Source of the DNA: Elysia chlorotica
Taxonomy: Eukaryota; Mollusca; Gastropoda; Plakobranchidae
DNA length: 64,000 bases
Assembly (NCBI GenBank): GCA_003991915.1
Contig: RQTK01000703.1
Coordinates: 1-64,000, forward strand
Direction of reading: 5' to 3'
A model generated the notes under the pieces. The model saw nothing but the letters and a program-made list of their open reading frames with translations. It searched no databases and was not told the DNA's origin. Every line of letters starts with the position of its first letter. Position 1 is the stretch's first letter. Below are positions 33,224 to 57,200 of the stretch, piece by piece. A program made the position numbers and the translations under genes.

Positions 33224-36078
33224 ACTCAGAGGTGACCTTTAGTCCTTTGATTTTGGTACAAAGGAAGATAAAGAAGCAATCAATGATAAAAATAAAATAA
33301 AAAAAGAATTAAAAATAAGAGAGGAACCAATGCACAATAATGCCACAAAAGTTTAATAAAATGACAAGAATATATTAGCACACTGATACAAATAATTATA
33401 GTAATATAGTCATCTCAATTATCGATCAAATAAAAATAAAGATAAAAGTCAACACATTATGGTACACGGGTGAGACAAAATGTATTTTGGCGACAATTCG
33501 TTTATGCAGTATATATAAGCGTGTAAAACAATGAAACTCCGGTGTAATTATACATGTTTGTATGGCTGGGGAATAACAAAGAGATAATAACAGTGATAGT
33601 TATACTTACTAGTATTATACCAACAAAAACAATGACAACAGAAACAGTAACAGCAATATTAATAACTATAACAAATAATAATAATAATAATAATATTAAC
33701 AATTGTTACTATAATAAACGTAATTATAAACAACGTACATACATCCAATTAAAAAAGCATTAGTATGACACGAAGACAATCATCCTAAAAATGTCAAAGC
33801 TAAGAGAAAGAACTTGTTGAATCTCACTGAACCTGCAGTTAGCATTCCTTCATGATCTGAATGAGGAATGTATGATGATATACCAATCAGAGAAATTAAA
33901 AATGGTTCAGCTTGAGAGAGGACACTTATGTGCCATGCTCATTTGAATGTACAAACTTCCATTATATTCAAAGCAATGCTTTTCTATCTTTCATTTTTGT
34001 AGTCATAGACTTGTTATACATATTTTCTTTTTTTTCTTTTTTGTTTTGTTTTGGGTGAATCAAATAACATTAACAAACAAAACTTAAAAAAATGAACTAC
34101 ATGTAAATTACAAATAATTATATCAACGTTTAACTATTTAACAAAAAAGGAAAACAAGTGCAGTAAATCTTAATCCCACCAGCATGTAAGGTACTAGGTG
34201 CAAACCAAAAGTAAAAACAAAAAATACTTTCACGGTATAAACAGTCTTTTTATTTATAGGCAGTGCATGTTATTCATTCTACATAGTTACAAAGAGTGTC
34301 TAAGCTGATTTTTTTTTCTTTGATTTTTCTGCTTTAATTACAAAAAACACAACATAACATTTGAATGGGAAATATGACTTTGCAAAGAGTTATTTTTCTT
34401 AGTTAGAAGACATCAATATTTGCTGTTTTTTTGTTTTTATATATAATATATATTTTTTAGTTAGTATATCAAGCAGCTGTTTTCACAATATATCAGAAAT
34501 ATTTAACATAGGCAACATTCAACCAGGGCAACAATTAGGAATATAAAGAAAACATGCATTGTTATGTGAAAATAAGTGAAATAAAAAAAAAAAGGAAATT
34601 CTATTCACGCTTTCTGGCACAGCGTCCGGAAAACCATGAGTTAGGGTACCGACTGTACTAGACAAATGGCATTTGTGAGGTAGGTTGTCATAACGCTGAC
34701 AACACCTCGCGTTAAATTACGACTAAATTGCTTTAGGTAATGAGCCATAATTACTGTGTCCAATATGAACAAGTGAAGTCAAGGAAACAATTAAGTAGCT
34801 AAAGGACACCACTTGATTGAAATATTGAAATATATTGATGGCTCATACTAAATAATGCACGCTAAGCACAATTTGAAAACCTGCCGTGTAAGGTTTGTTA
34901 AATCTTTGTATTTTTAAAGTTGAAGGGTGATAAGAAGGTGCTGCCTTAGATTCTAGATCAACCATGCACTGTGTTCTCTCATATACCTGTGATTATCTTT
35001 TTTTGCAAGACCTGAGAAATGTTCTGTTTTGTAGAGATTCTTATTAATCTAAAAATATGTACAAAATCTTTCTCATTTTACATTAAAAGTAACATATCAA
35101 TGGACGGAATACTTGACTTAAACGAACAGCCTGGAATGTATTTATGTAAAACTAAAATTCATAACAACCCCCTCCCCCCCCAAAAAAAACCCCAAATAAA
35201 AAGTCCAGTTGTCTTGTAACTTGGTGAAAATAGAAATTAATCTATATTATGGTTATTGCAAAATTACAGTGTGATGAATAAAAAAAAATGCAAGTATGTT
35301 TGTGGTTCAAATGATGTTATGAAACTCACAGAATAATATACCTGTAAACCTGTAATACTTAAAAGAACCAACAAAAAACAACATCTTAAAACAAAATATT
35401 AAGCAGACACCAACAAAGCTTGCATTAAAAGACGGGGAAGGCCAAGGAAGTTAAGGATGCAAGAATCCATGACCCTTGCTACCGTACTTCTTCAGTAGAT
35501 CATTCAGCCCTGCATTCGGATTCACTTGGCTAGGCCGACGTACTCCTGCGGCCCAAGCACGAGCACATTCGGTTACGGGTGTATACTGCAAGGGATGAAA
35601 CTCGGCATAACTCGGTCTGCAGTATCGCAATTATTTTTAGATCTATTATTCTCTTTTCTTTAGAAATGAAGGAAGGTAGTTTATCACATGACTTCCCCAT
35701 TGGTATTCCTTAACGAATCTTTGATTTTCGGCTGCTTTTTAAAGTGTTTTGGAAAAGATAAAGAGTCAATATGACTGATTAATATAAAAACATTGCATAA
35801 TACTTTTCCTTTCAAATTAAAAAAAAAATGTTTTATAAAGTCCATGATGTTAAGAAAATATCCTAAAGATTAGACATGTACCCATAGAAACAATGGAGAC
35901 TTCGGCAAAAATCGCATATTGCAACACAAATAAGAACAGCTGGTCCAAAACAACAAAAAACATTTTTTTGACCTGAAACTTAATGGACTTTGTAGCGCGT
36001 AACATTAAAAAAAAAAGTAAAACAATGAAGATGTAAAAAAAAAAGTTTATCAGATTGCAGTCATGGCATTAGAAAATC
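33224..36078. other. AT-rich DNA downstream of FAIM, probably including its 3' UTR
   Basis: No coding region. It contains an AAT run at 33678-33693, poly-A tracts and a C-rich/A-rich run near 35170. FAIM is transcribed leftwards, so its 3' UTR must occupy the right end of this stretch. Confidence 0.5.
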
Positions 36079-36228
36079 TCATTCAGTGGCCAAAGGTATT
36101 TCAATCTCATCCACATAAAGCTCATGGACTATTCCGTCTCTGCGGCGACCAGTTGTCTTTGCCTTTATGAAAGCAGAGTGAGATCCGATTTGGAAATGTG
36201 TCTCCGTCCCGTCGTCCACAAATTCGCC
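36079..36228 (-). CDS. FAIM: FAIM exon 4 (stop)
   Basis: Residues 129-177, GEFVDDGTETHFQIGSHSAF, KTTGRRRDGIVHELYVDEIE and IPLATE, then TGA. Acceptor GTTCAG. Confidence 0.94.
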   Translation of the reverse strand, partial: GEFVDDGTETHFQIGSHSAFIKAKTTGRRRDGIVHELYVDEIEIPLATE

Positions 36229-38152
36229 CTGAACGCGAGGAAGAACAATTTGTTTTTAATTCAGTCATTAATTGAGCCTGTATTTTAACAAATATAAGCT
36301 AAGGAAAACGGTGCCCTTTGACTTTCTAGAAATGCGTCTCCATTCCATCTTCCCCAAAATTACTCTGAGTGCGAAGAGGAAACGACTCGTTTTTAATTTG
36401 ATTAGAAATACGGGCTTGTTAACAAATCTAACGCTAAGCTAACGAAAACAGTTCCCCATGCCTATCTTAAAATGTCTCTCCATTCCATCATCCACAAATT
36501 CACCCTCAGAGCAATGAGGGATGAATTGGCACTAGCATGTTAGCAAATGTGAGGTAACATGGGTGAATCAGGCAATAGTCAAATTTGCCCCTGGTTCTAG
36601 AAATGATGGGCGTATAAATTTCTCAATCTTTTAAAGTGCGTTTGATTCTTACAATTAAAAACATTTTGACCCCATTCTTAGCTACTGCTATGTTGTCTTT
36701 TAATAAATGGAGGAAAGAATTACATTCCTAAAATCCTAGAGTATTTTTTAAGTAAACTATATATACAAGAAGAAAATTTAATAGGAGATCCATACCGTAG
36801 TTTCCACCTTTGCACCATTTACCCATACATCAAGAGTATCCTTTTCTGCAATAGTATAAAAAAAGATACATTTACTTCAACAACTAGCTAATCCTACGTT
36901 CAAAACTTCAGAAATTTAAACTGGAGGGAAATATATTCAAGAAACTTATGGTGACTATGAAGTTCACAGTCAAGGAGTTTACATTATTTTTACATCCTCA
37001 GGTATTCCAAAAAAGTATATACTGAGAAAGGCATTCTGAATTCATATATAATAAAGCTCTATCTAGCTTGCCGTACTGAATTTTCTTGAAACAGTCTGTG
37101 AACACAAACCTCAGATATAAAAGTATTCACTGATGTTGAAGACAATAAATCAATGGACAAACGTTGGAGACTCAAAGAATAAATCAACATTTGGACACAA
37201 ATAAGAGGCAACCGGGCACAAGTTGCTGATATAGGTTTTGAGTCCTTTAAACATTCAAAACCATCATGGTAGAGTGTTTTTTTCAGCTTCTCAAAGTGCA
37301 TTTCATGCTTTTTAACACACTATGAACAACTCAAAAAGTCAAATTTTCGACTTGTGCCGCATTAAACTTGCTTGCCGCACAAATTAAACCTGTTCATAAG
37401 AAACATTTAAGATAGAATTCATTAATATAAATTAAGTTTGTATGACATACGAGAACAAAGATATTTTAAGCCTTACCTAAAACAACCCGAGTGTCAACTC
37501 CGCCGATGTACAAAACCCACGTCCTCATGATCCTGCTTTGGTTTTCTTGGAATTTCTTCAGTGGTTTTCCATTGACCTCTAAGGAATATTCATAGGCAAA
37601 CCCACTGACAGCCTCGATGGAAATGCAGCATTTGGTTTTGCTAACTTGGAAATGTTCCTTTCCCACCAGCTTAAACATCCAATCTTGCCTGTAGATTTCC
37701 TTTGAATTTGAAGGAAAAAAAAAGAGAGAATTAACTACCTACATGAAATCTCTGAAGTTGAGATTTGCCAGCAGTTGACATAAATGTGTTTTTCGAACTG
37801 AAAAAAGACATGTCATGAAAGTGTAAAAACAGTGTAAAGTTTAGAAAAGGTCTCAGATTTCCGTAGACTAACACATTACTTTTTCAAAACAGCTTAATGG
37901 TAATGCTGGATAAAAATGTTTGAATGAAGGACATGGTATAACAGTTATACAACTACAACTTAATAAATAAAGCTTAAATTAATAAAACTTGACTGAAGGA
38001 CAACAAGGAGAAAAATAATCTCACATAGTAACCAATCCTACCTTCCCATCTACCCTTATGATCCTTTTCCCTGTGGTCGTGCCATGTTCGAACTCCACTT
38101 TATGGACGCCATCACTGAGAGAGATGTCCCACGTGGCTACTATGTCAGACAT
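36079..38152 (-). CDS. FAIM: Fas apoptotic inhibitory molecule (FAIM), complete
   Basis: Orthologue of FAIM1, a small cytosolic beta-sandwich protein known in mammals to protect cells from Fas-induced death and to counter protein aggregation. Exons 38152-38042, 37699-37477, 36845-36796 and 36228-36079 keep phase and give 177 codons plus TGA at 36081-36079; human FAIM has 179 residues. Family hallmarks are WDISLSDGVHKVEFEHGTT, GKRIIRVDG, WMFKLVGKEHF, GFAYEYSLEVNGKPLKKF, RTWVL, KDTLDVWVNGAKVETTGEFV and DDGTETHFQIG. An acceptor TTTTCAG 55 bases upstream of the ATG shows a 5' noncoding exon further right. Both neighbours are unrelated. All introns have canonical ends. Confidence 0.95.
36796..36845 (-). 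CDS. FAIM: FAIM exon 3
   Basis: Residues 112-128, EKDTLDVWVNGAKVETT. A 50-base exon. Acceptor CTGCAG, donor ACG/GTATGG, phase 0. Confidence 0.92.
37477..37699 (-). CDS. FAIM: FAIM exon 2
   Basis: Residues 38-112, EIYRQDWMFKLVGKEHF, CISIEAVSGFAYEYSLEVNG and RTWVLYIGGVDTRVVL. Acceptor TTCAAAG, donor GTAAGG. Confidence 0.94.
38042..38152 (-). CDS. FAIM: FAIM exon 1 (coding start)
   Basis: Residues 1-37, MSDIVATWDISLSDGVHKVE to IRVDGK. The donor is GTAGGA. The transcribed exon probably extends to 38207, where the acceptor TTTTCAG lies, giving a 55-base 5' UTR part. Confidence 0.93.
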
Positions 38153-38207
38153 GGGGATTCTAGTCAGCACAGGTTCCTGCAAGAGCTCAGCATTGACAAC
38201 TCCCAAT

Positions 38208-39790
38208 CTGAAAATGAACACAATTAGCACTTAAACACTTTTAGTTTTAAAATGAAAACAAAACTTACAAATAAAAAGATGGGACCTTATCATTTCTTTT
38301 TTTAAAGGATTTTTGTTTTGTTGTTGTGAGAGCAACCGATAGCAATGGGACCACATAGGGTTCAATATATAGCTTTTTGTTTTTTATACAATAGTTTTTT
38401 ATCTTATTAATAAAAAATATGCGAAGAACCATATGTGAATGAGCAACACTCTGTAGGTTCAAAGCCAAACCTAGATTATTTCCATTGTGTGCTCCTCAGC
38501 TCTCCTCTAGATCTTTTATCAAACACCAAAAACACAAATTTATTTAATTAAAAATTCTGAATTTCATATTTAAATATTTTTATTTCACTTTTTCAATCCT
38601 TAGAACATTGTTTCATTAAAATTCCTCTTATTAGTCTTATCCATAACAAATTTGCCTTTTACAGAAATAGATGTGAACAGAAGAAAGCCTAAGCTTGGAT
38701 CTTAGTACAGTGGCCTTTAAATTGTATACTCTAAATTTAATCGGATCAAAAGGAAAACAGAAGATTTTAGACTTACATTTGGGATATAGATCTAAAGACT
38801 AAACCTAGAAGTGGTGGATTTTGTTTTCACTCAGACAATTGAAGTTCAGTTGTCAATATTTAGACCTGGTAATCTATCGTAGATATTCTTATTGTTCAGC
38901 CCAGAGCAAGTTTTGAAAAGATGTAAACTAGATCTGGTCAAGATTTAACGTGTTCTTGATTAAAACCATACAAATAAGTCTAGATCTAATTATAATCTAG
39001 CAATCAATGGCCAGTGTCGTGAAGTACTTCGATCTAAATTATATCATCTAAAGATTTACAATATCTAGAATTATTTGAAAAACAGATAACGTTATTTTTA
39101 TTGTCTAAATTTTAAAAGTAGAACTCTAAATAACAGTTAACTCAAACCAAAGAATCTAAGCTAATGAAACTTGTATCTTGAACTTGCAAGCAGCAAATTG
39201 TTGACCTGCAACCCAGCAACAAAACAATTTCCGGGTTAGACCTAGTACGCTAAAGTTGTTCTCCTAGCAAAATGAGTATACTTGGCTGTAATGCCGTTTA
39301 AAGTTCTCTCCACGGTAACCAATATCTAAACTACCGTAGAAACGACAAAATGAAGCGACATGCCTCGCTATCCTTAACGTTACATTTTTTGTTAGCTATC
39401 ACCTTTTCGGTCTGCCATGGATTTCTGTGATCTTGGTCCAAACCTCTAAACAAAAAGCAATACAGGTACCCCACACACCTTCTCACGTTTTTTTTTTTAA
39501 TTTATTGTTGGTCTGGGATGATAATTTCTAATTATCCTATCCAGAGCCATTTATAATGTTTATGTGTATAATTAGTTTATGTGTATGCCAGCAGCTCATT
39601 ATCATTCCTTCTGTTGGTTGTTGTACATGTACTTCTACTTAGACTGTGTTCCTGTAATGCTAGAAGAAGCCCTTCGCAAGATCCCCCCATTTCACTCTAT
39701 TTTCCCCCTGGTCTTCCCTACCACTCTGAAAAAATAAAAAATTCCACCCTCCCATGTTTGAAAGTTAATAAGCGGATATAGAGGAGTTTT
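38208..39790. other. FAIM upstream intron/promoter region
   Basis: No coding exon. TCTAGATC-type runs are frequent between 38480 and 39070. A FAIM noncoding first exon is expected here but was not located. Confidence 0.4.
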
Positions 39791-39950
39791 GGTTGAGTTG
39801 GTTTAACGTCCAATGTCAGACTATATTGTGGACGGGTTCCAAGACTGACAACTGACAGTTGTGCGTGCTGCCACGCACGAGACAGGGCGGTGATATCATG
39901 ACTTTTGCTTAGCTGGTCACATTAAACTGACACCGACCCAACCAGTAGGG
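39791..39950 (-). mobile_element. SINE body without tRNA head
   Basis: GGTTGAGTTGGTTTAACGTC to GACACCGACCCAACCAGTAG matches the reference SINE in reverse up to the body/head junction. The tRNA-like head is missing, so it is a 5'-truncated copy. Confidence 0.8.
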
Positions 39951-40525
39951 AAGCAATCATTGGGGAGGAGAACGTTCTAGTTTGGGGTGTTGAGGCGGGT
40001 ATTAAGGGATTTTGGGGGTTTGGGCGGAGAAATCGGGATTTAGGAGATGTTAGGTCGCAAAACACAATGTTTTTTTTTTGTTTGTTTGTTTAAAATCACT
40101 TTGAGGCGTACCAAACGAACGATTTGGGATGTGGAAAAAAAACAACAACAAAAAATTGGATATTTGGAGAAAAAAAAAGGGGGAAAAGAACACGGACGTT
40201 GTTGGGATGCTTGGGCGATGAGACAGGGATTCGAAGCTGTTATGGTGTAGAACAAAATACACCTGGAGTTTTATGACAGAAAACAAGAGATTTTGATGAT
40301 GTCAAGACATTTTGGAATATGGGACTAAAGAAGACAGAGTATGTGGTAGTGGAGGACACGGGGTTCGGGGTTTTGACGAAGGGCAAGTTTTCTTTTTTTT
40401 TTCTTGGACGTTAGGGACTTGGGTCCAGAAGTAATGACCAAAAGAGGAACAACACTTAGGTTTGTTGATTTCTGAAATTCCAGCGTCTTCACAAATGGGT
40501 CCCCAACCTAATAACAGTAAAAATT
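39951..40525. other. Intergenic DNA
   Basis: G-rich on the plus strand with several purine runs. No gene. Confidence 0.4.
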
Positions 40526-40678
40526 CTAGCTCAGCCGATCACATGATACGGTCCTGAACCTATAAGTAGGCATGCCAGTCGAGAAGAAGACTGTTCTAAC
40601 GAGAATTGAACCATGGTACAAGAGCATCCCGATTAGAATGCTTGCACTCTATTGTTAGGCCACCTCGTCCCTTAGAGC
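40526..40678 (-). mobile_element. SINE with a different tRNA-like head
   Basis: Read on the minus strand: GAGGTGGCCTAACAATAGAG (A-box-like), CATGGTTCAATTCTCG (B-box-like), then CATGTGATCGGCTGAGC matching the usual SINE body. The head differs from the main family, which suggests head exchange or a separate subfamily. Confidence 0.55.
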
Positions 40679-40782
40679 GAACACTTCCCATGCAAGAACA
40701 TGAACTGGTACCGAAAAACTGGCGAGGAGGGGTTGTTTGGGAAGGGAAGGCGTGTGTCTATGTGTGTGTGTGGTGGGGGGGG

Positions 40783-40926
40783 GGGGTCGGTGTCAGTATT
40801 ACGTGACCGGCTGAGGCAATAGTCATGGGTGGTATCCTGTTCATGTCTCTGAGCGGCAGCTCGTAAAGTTGTCAGACATTGGTCTTGGGGCTCGTCTACA
40901 TTGTAGCCTTGCTGCTGAAGTTGGCA
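40783..40926 (+). mobile_element. SINE body, diverged
   Basis: GGGGTCGGTGTCAGTATTAC to GTAGCCTTGCTGCTGAAG matches the SINE body in the plus direction. It stands head-to-head with the copy at 40526-40678, about 100 bases away. A GT/G-rich tract precedes it. Confidence 0.65.
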
Positions 40927-43382
40927 TTTAGAAGCAAACCAATCTCAGCTGACACTGAAGGTGTTAATGAGAGGTGAGGATCTAGTGAGCAGCATACACA
41001 ACGTATTCCATCGTGACACCATTTCGTGAGGAATTTGCAGATGAAAGGGGCATGTGTTTGACGGTGACGATGTTTGAGAATATGGAAGGTAAAGGCATTA
41101 TTTTAGAAAGATCCACCACGTAGCTGTTCTTAGTCTAAATTCAATAATTTGAATCGGCTTATACAGGCCTAGTACCTTCAAGGTAGGACTGGTACTGCCG
41201 AACAATACTTGCACTGGCAGTCGCAAAGGTGAAGACACGTTGAAGCTGAACTAATCTCGTAGTCGTACCGATAATGTGAACAGAGGCGAAAAAAGAGTGC
41301 TTTTGACGAATGAAACAAAACGTTTATTTTCTGTTCTATTTTTGACCATGATGAGTTTACGATTCTTGGAAAAAAGGGAAGGAAAAATGCATTATACGCA
41401 CCAATATTAGGCTGAAATGAGAGTGCTCTAACCAGACCTGCGATCGAGGCAGCGAAAGGAAAAAAAAACAAAACCAAACATAAAAAACACCATGAAACTA
41501 TTGCGTGACAATACGGTGTGCTATCTGTACAATCATGTAGTGTCTACTTCCAGCTATAATTTTATGTTTAATCAAATTTCAGAATTATTTGAAAAAATCA
41601 TACTCTTCAAAACCATCTGCCTTTTGGTTTACATAAAAATAAATAATTATGAAAGGGGGAAAAAGTAGACCTAAGCTTGACCCCTTTATAACCCGGCTAG
41701 AGAGAAACGCCTGAAAGGCAGACGAACTGGCCTTATTTCGGCCGACACGATGCTTTGACCTCAGCAAGGAGGGCAACCTACTTGCGGAGAGTAGGCTATT
41801 GCCTCGTTTTCAAAGTGTGACATTATTTCTCTGCGCCTGCGTATAGGTATTCTACCGATACCCAGTTCTTCTTTCACTCTAGATTGCTCAATCGATGATT
41901 GTTTATCTTCCTCTTCCTTTGCTCACCACAAGAAGTGTGGTTCATTCATTATTGTTAAATAATCGACGAAAATAAACAATACTATGGATCCCTAAGTTTG
42001 AGCGTTTCATGAGATTGGGTTGACAGACTCTGGACCCATAGTTTGGAACTTGCCAAGACTGGGTCTTCAGCTCTCTGTACACAATGAAAGAGAAGAGTTC
42101 ATGAAGTAATCAACAGGAGAACAGTTTTCACAAGTGATCATCAAAATCTGAACATTTTAGTTGGACTCCCCTGCCTCTGTAAGTCTTTGACTGAAGAAAA
42201 AGTGTAAACCGACTCCCTTAGTTATGAAATAATAATTAAGATTTCCGAGTAAGAGACTTGTATGTCACTGAAATACCGAGCGAGTCCGGACTGGATCATT
42301 GAATCTAGAGCTCTATCTAGCCTAGACCTAGCCTGGGTTTTGGTGGTCTCTCTAGACCAAGACTCTATATCTGGTACAATGTTGTCTTGGACTGAAGTGT
42401 CATCAAGACGTAGATCTACTAGAATATCTCGAATAAATATTCAAATTGTTAATTAATCTGCATTGTTCTCTAGAAATGCTTCTGAATCATTCTGATCTAG
42501 ATCTAACCCAACGTGCTCTTTGTTTAGATCTAGTCTAGATCTAGATCTAGCTAGGGCTTGACTATGGTTCTAGAAATCTAAGATCTAGATGTCATGATGA
42601 TGTGATTGAAGCTTTTTTGATTCGATCCCTGATATTGATCGGTGCTTATAATGTCAGTTTACATGTTGGACAAATACTGTCATGAATTGTAATAAAATAG
42701 GGACACTTGTTTTATAAGATCAAGGCCTATTATTCTATAATATCTAAATCATAATCCATAGAGAACGTTTCCCAAGATCAAGCGTGGATTGTGTAAAATT
42801 ATCCTAAAACTTTTTGCTCTGTCAATTTTGGATTAATATTTATTTATACAGAGAGATCTAGATTAGTTATAGATGTCTACTTTACTGTGACTGTACTCAT
42901 TACTGTAATGCCTTTAGATAGCACTGATTTATTCTGTTAATATAGCGTATGTCAGGGGTAAAAAATGACATAGCATTGTTTTGTTTCAATTAAAATACTT
43001 TCAATGGGAGTTTCTATTCCTCCTTATGTATCCAATTAACTAGACTCCTGAATAGAAACCCACTGATGTACAAAACATGACAGTATACTTACCATTTGGG
43101 TTTTAACTCTAAGGCAACATAATTATAAATGATTATAAGATTTTTGTTTTTCTTATATGTATTTTAATGTGCTGAATATGGATAAAGTTTGTTAACTGCA
43201 ATCTTATGTAGTGAGAAGATAAGCCTTTGATCTTTTAGAAGAGGTTCAGAGCGATTGTGAAGGTTGGTAAGAAATCTATGTAAGAACTTTCTTATTAATA
43301 TATTTGAATGCTCTATAGAAATTAGGATCTCTTTCACTAAATCATTGTATGAACACTCATTCAATATTCACTTTTTCTACAG
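40927..43382. other. Region upstream of SPOP coding start
   Basis: No coding exon. A GTAAGT donor at 42179 following CCTGCCTCT could end a noncoding SPOP exon; this is a guess. TAGATCTAGATCT runs occur at 42490-42555. Confidence 0.35.
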
Positions 43383-43559
43383 GCTCTTGAGCAGCTGGCA
43401 AGAATCACAAAGAGTCAACAGTTGGGGCCAAGAGTGGCCTTGCCTGTCCCTTGTCATTCGGAATTACTGCAGATTTGTTTGTAAGAGTGGTCCCACCCAA
43501 CCGGCAAACTGACGGACCAGGGCGACAACGAGACGTCATCGTCTCCAGACAACTCGAGG

Positions 43560-54228
<10,669 letters not shown>

Positions 54229-54987
54229 ACATAGATCTTCACCTCTCCCCAATCCCCCTTCTTATCTATCTATCTATCTATCCCACGCATCCGTTTCATC
54301 CTTCCTCCTCCTCCTCCTTACACCACATCCTCACTCATTTCTTCTTCGTCTCGCCCTCTCTCATTATTCCCTCAGGTCAAAATGCGAGTGAACTAGACTT
54401 ATTTTGTCCTCCCGATGTTTTTATGAAATAACAAACATAACGTAGGCCTGTGATTTTTCAGTACTTTGTCTACTAGGCCCTGGAACACTATGTCATTTTT
54501 AAAAACTCTCTAAATCTTTAGTATTGTAGAAACGGGATTGGTCATTATGCAACTGATGATTTGATGCGTTTCAGTACAACTATTTTAAAAGTGAGACGTG
54601 CTAGTACAGTGGGTATAGATGCTAAGCTTGAAGAGTTTTTTGAGCTTTTGATGAAATTCACTGGTTATTATAATACTGATGGCTTTGTTTAGAAAACATT
54701 TATGATGCAATTTTACTTTGATTGAGATGGGAGAGTTTGTCATTATATTGTACCAGATTTAATCTTTTCTAGCAATTGAATGTGCAGTATAAAAGATAAA
54801 AAAAATCCCAACAATTTGCAACTTTTGGAGTGCGGCAGATTTTCTCAGAGTTTAAACTAGTCCAAGTAAGTGAATTTAAAGAATCCTAAATATTAAAGGG
54901 TAAAAGAAGATTTGAGACTTTACTTTTGAAACCTGTGACAACTCTTTTTTTTTCTGTATTTATTGACATAGCCATACTGTGCATGGA

Positions 54988-55107
54988 TTACATCCATGAC
55001 TTTCAGTACGACAAGTTAAATTTTGATTTGATTCCAAAACTTGAAAAATTACATCCATGACTTTCAGTATGACAAGTTAAATTTTAATTTGATTCCAAAA
55101 CTTGAAA
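54988..55107. repeat. 61-bp tandem duplication
   Basis: TTACATCCATGACTTTCAGT begins at 54988 and 55049, and the units differ by two or three bases. Confidence 0.92.
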
Positions 55108-55990
55108 TCTGACTCCTTTTTTTTTTTTTTTTTTTTTTTGGAAGAAGATTGAACTTTCACTAGTCAAACGCGGCCTACGCGGTTTATTTTTTTTTGTAAG
55201 TTACTGAAGAGAGGATACAAGTATTTTACAGGAATGAGATTTCGCAAAAAGTTATTCCCCTCTTTGTTATAAGACATGGGAGATGTCCAGTAAGCAGAAA
55301 TGTTTTAGTGTCATCTTGTAGTAGATCTAAAAATAGTTCTGTTTGCATATTTTATATGCTCTTCCAAAGACTTGTATTAGCATGACTAAATCCTCTGGCT
55401 TTAGGAAAAAACTTGAACCTAAATTAGAGTTTGTGGTCTCTATGTTCGGTGCATCGCCATTCCTATTAAAAAGTCTGTTGAAACAATAATTGTGTAAGTA
55501 GCACAGTGGCAACACTCTTCAAAGTTTTGAGCTGTATTTTTTTCTTTTCAAAGTTATATAACTATTAAAAAAGCATGGATAAGAAGTATTGAAATGAAAT
55601 ATTTGGCTTAATCCCTCTAGCCACACTATAGCATATAATTTATGTAGTCATTGATTTATGTAACAATTGGTAGGAAGAACGTACCATACAAATCAATCTT
55701 TAAAAAAATATTATTTTTATTTGTTCACTGTTCTTAAGAAGATATATGTGTTTGTATTTCACCAGTTAGTTAAGACTTTATTTTCATATTTATCCAAATA
55801 TTCTGCTGGCTAGCCTTTAAGCCTTTGTTAAAAGTATTTGAACTTTTGACTGCGGCACATACATACCAATTGTTTCATAGGCGACATACCAAGAGTTATT
55901 TCAAAGGTTCAATTTGAAAATGCAGAAAAGGATCTGCTCTGGATCAATATAAAGAAGCCACTGTATCAGTTTTAACAAATTCATAATGCT

Positions 55991-56203
55991 TAAATATATA
56001 GTCCACATAATTCATTGTATACTACGGCTGTGCTTTACGCTGACATTTGTATGAGCTAAAAGTTTACTTTGTTAAACTATGTACGGTTATGAGGCATAAA
56101 TATATAGTCAACATCATTCATAGTATACCATTGGCTGTGCGTTACGTTGGAAATTGTGTTGGGTAAAAGTTTACTTTGTTGAACCGCGTAAGGTTATTAG
56201 GAA
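55991..56203. repeat. 106-bp tandem duplication, diverged
   Basis: TAAATATATAGTC begins at 55991 and 56097. AAAGTTTACTTTGTT and the GGTTAT block repeat in order. Confidence 0.85.
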
Positions 56204-56510
56204 AATGTCAGCTGAAAGGTTTCACTGGTTTGAGGACTCTTTTTGAGTTGAATAAAGAAGCGGGGACGTTATTTTTAGCTGTCATGGCAAGGCATGAAGC
56301 GAGATATATTAATAAAACTGTGTGAGAGTTTTGGAAAGCCAAGCAGTGAAATTGGACTGAAACCAAGGGGAAATAACCATCAGGGAGTCATCAATGATAA
56401 CATAATTTAAGTATGCATTTGTGACCTGTGATCTATCTTTATATTATTGTTGATTTTTTTTTGGTCAATCAAATTATCCATTCCTTTATCGTGATTTTAT
56501 GAACTAACAT

Positions 56511-57200
56511 CACTGTTCCATAATTCATCGTAAAGATTTCCCTTTTAGCTTGTGTCTCGGTTGATCTGTTGTAGTTAGAATGTTAACACACCTCAAGGGA
56601 AACAGATGAGTTGCAGAGCCATGTTTCAGGGGGTCTTCCCTATAGACGTATAGACTTTTTTGAATCTGATATAATTCTGTCAAGCTTGCAGTTTAACGGT
56701 TTTGATACAAGGATTGTATTTTGGTATTTCTAAAGAAAGACTTCATAGTATTTGAAACAATGAGGATTGTATTTTGATTTAAATAGAGAAAGGTAAAGAA
56801 CTTAAACCTAAGAGTATACACTGACTCGTGCAGTTTTATGGTATTTGAAACAAATGCAAATTATATGTTTGACTTTCATAGAGAAAGGTATGGAACTTAA
56901 CCTGGAAGCGTGGGTATGCTCTAATTAAACTGAAAATAAGTGTGTTTTTTTTCTAATATTTGTTGGATATAATTTTTGATGCTAATCCCATTGTTCAATA
57001 ATTCATCGTAAAGAATTACCTTTTTAGCTTGTGTCTCAGTTGGTCTGTTAGAATGTTAACACACCTCAAGGATAACGGATGAGTTACAGACCAGGTTCAG
57101 GGGGTTTTCCCTATTTGACTATGATATCATTCTGTCATGCTTGCAGTTCAACAGTTTTTGATACTAGGATTGAGAATATTGAGTGTACTCTGATTAAACC
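56511..57200. repeat. Diverged direct duplication, about 480 bp period
   Basis: TAATTCATCGTAAAGA, AGCTTGTGTCTC, GAATGTTAACACACCTCAAG and TTGCAGTTnAACnG blocks occur at 56520-56720 and again at 57000-57170, offset by about 480 bases. A shorter internal repeat (GAGAAAGGTA) is at 56786 and 56880. Confidence 0.85.

Larger units (their letters stand above)
54229..56320 (+). other. SPOP: SPOP 3' UTR and flank
   Basis: No other coding exon follows the stop. Possible polyadenylation signals AATAAA lie at 56251-56256 and 56311-56316; the real transcript end is unknown. A TATC microsatellite (54262-54282), TCC repeats (near 54305) and a 24-base T tract (near 55117-55139) occur. Confidence 0.4.

Noticed and set aside
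41178-41477. 99-codon minus-strand ORF
   Set aside because: No motif, no splice support, low-complexity hydrophobic composition.
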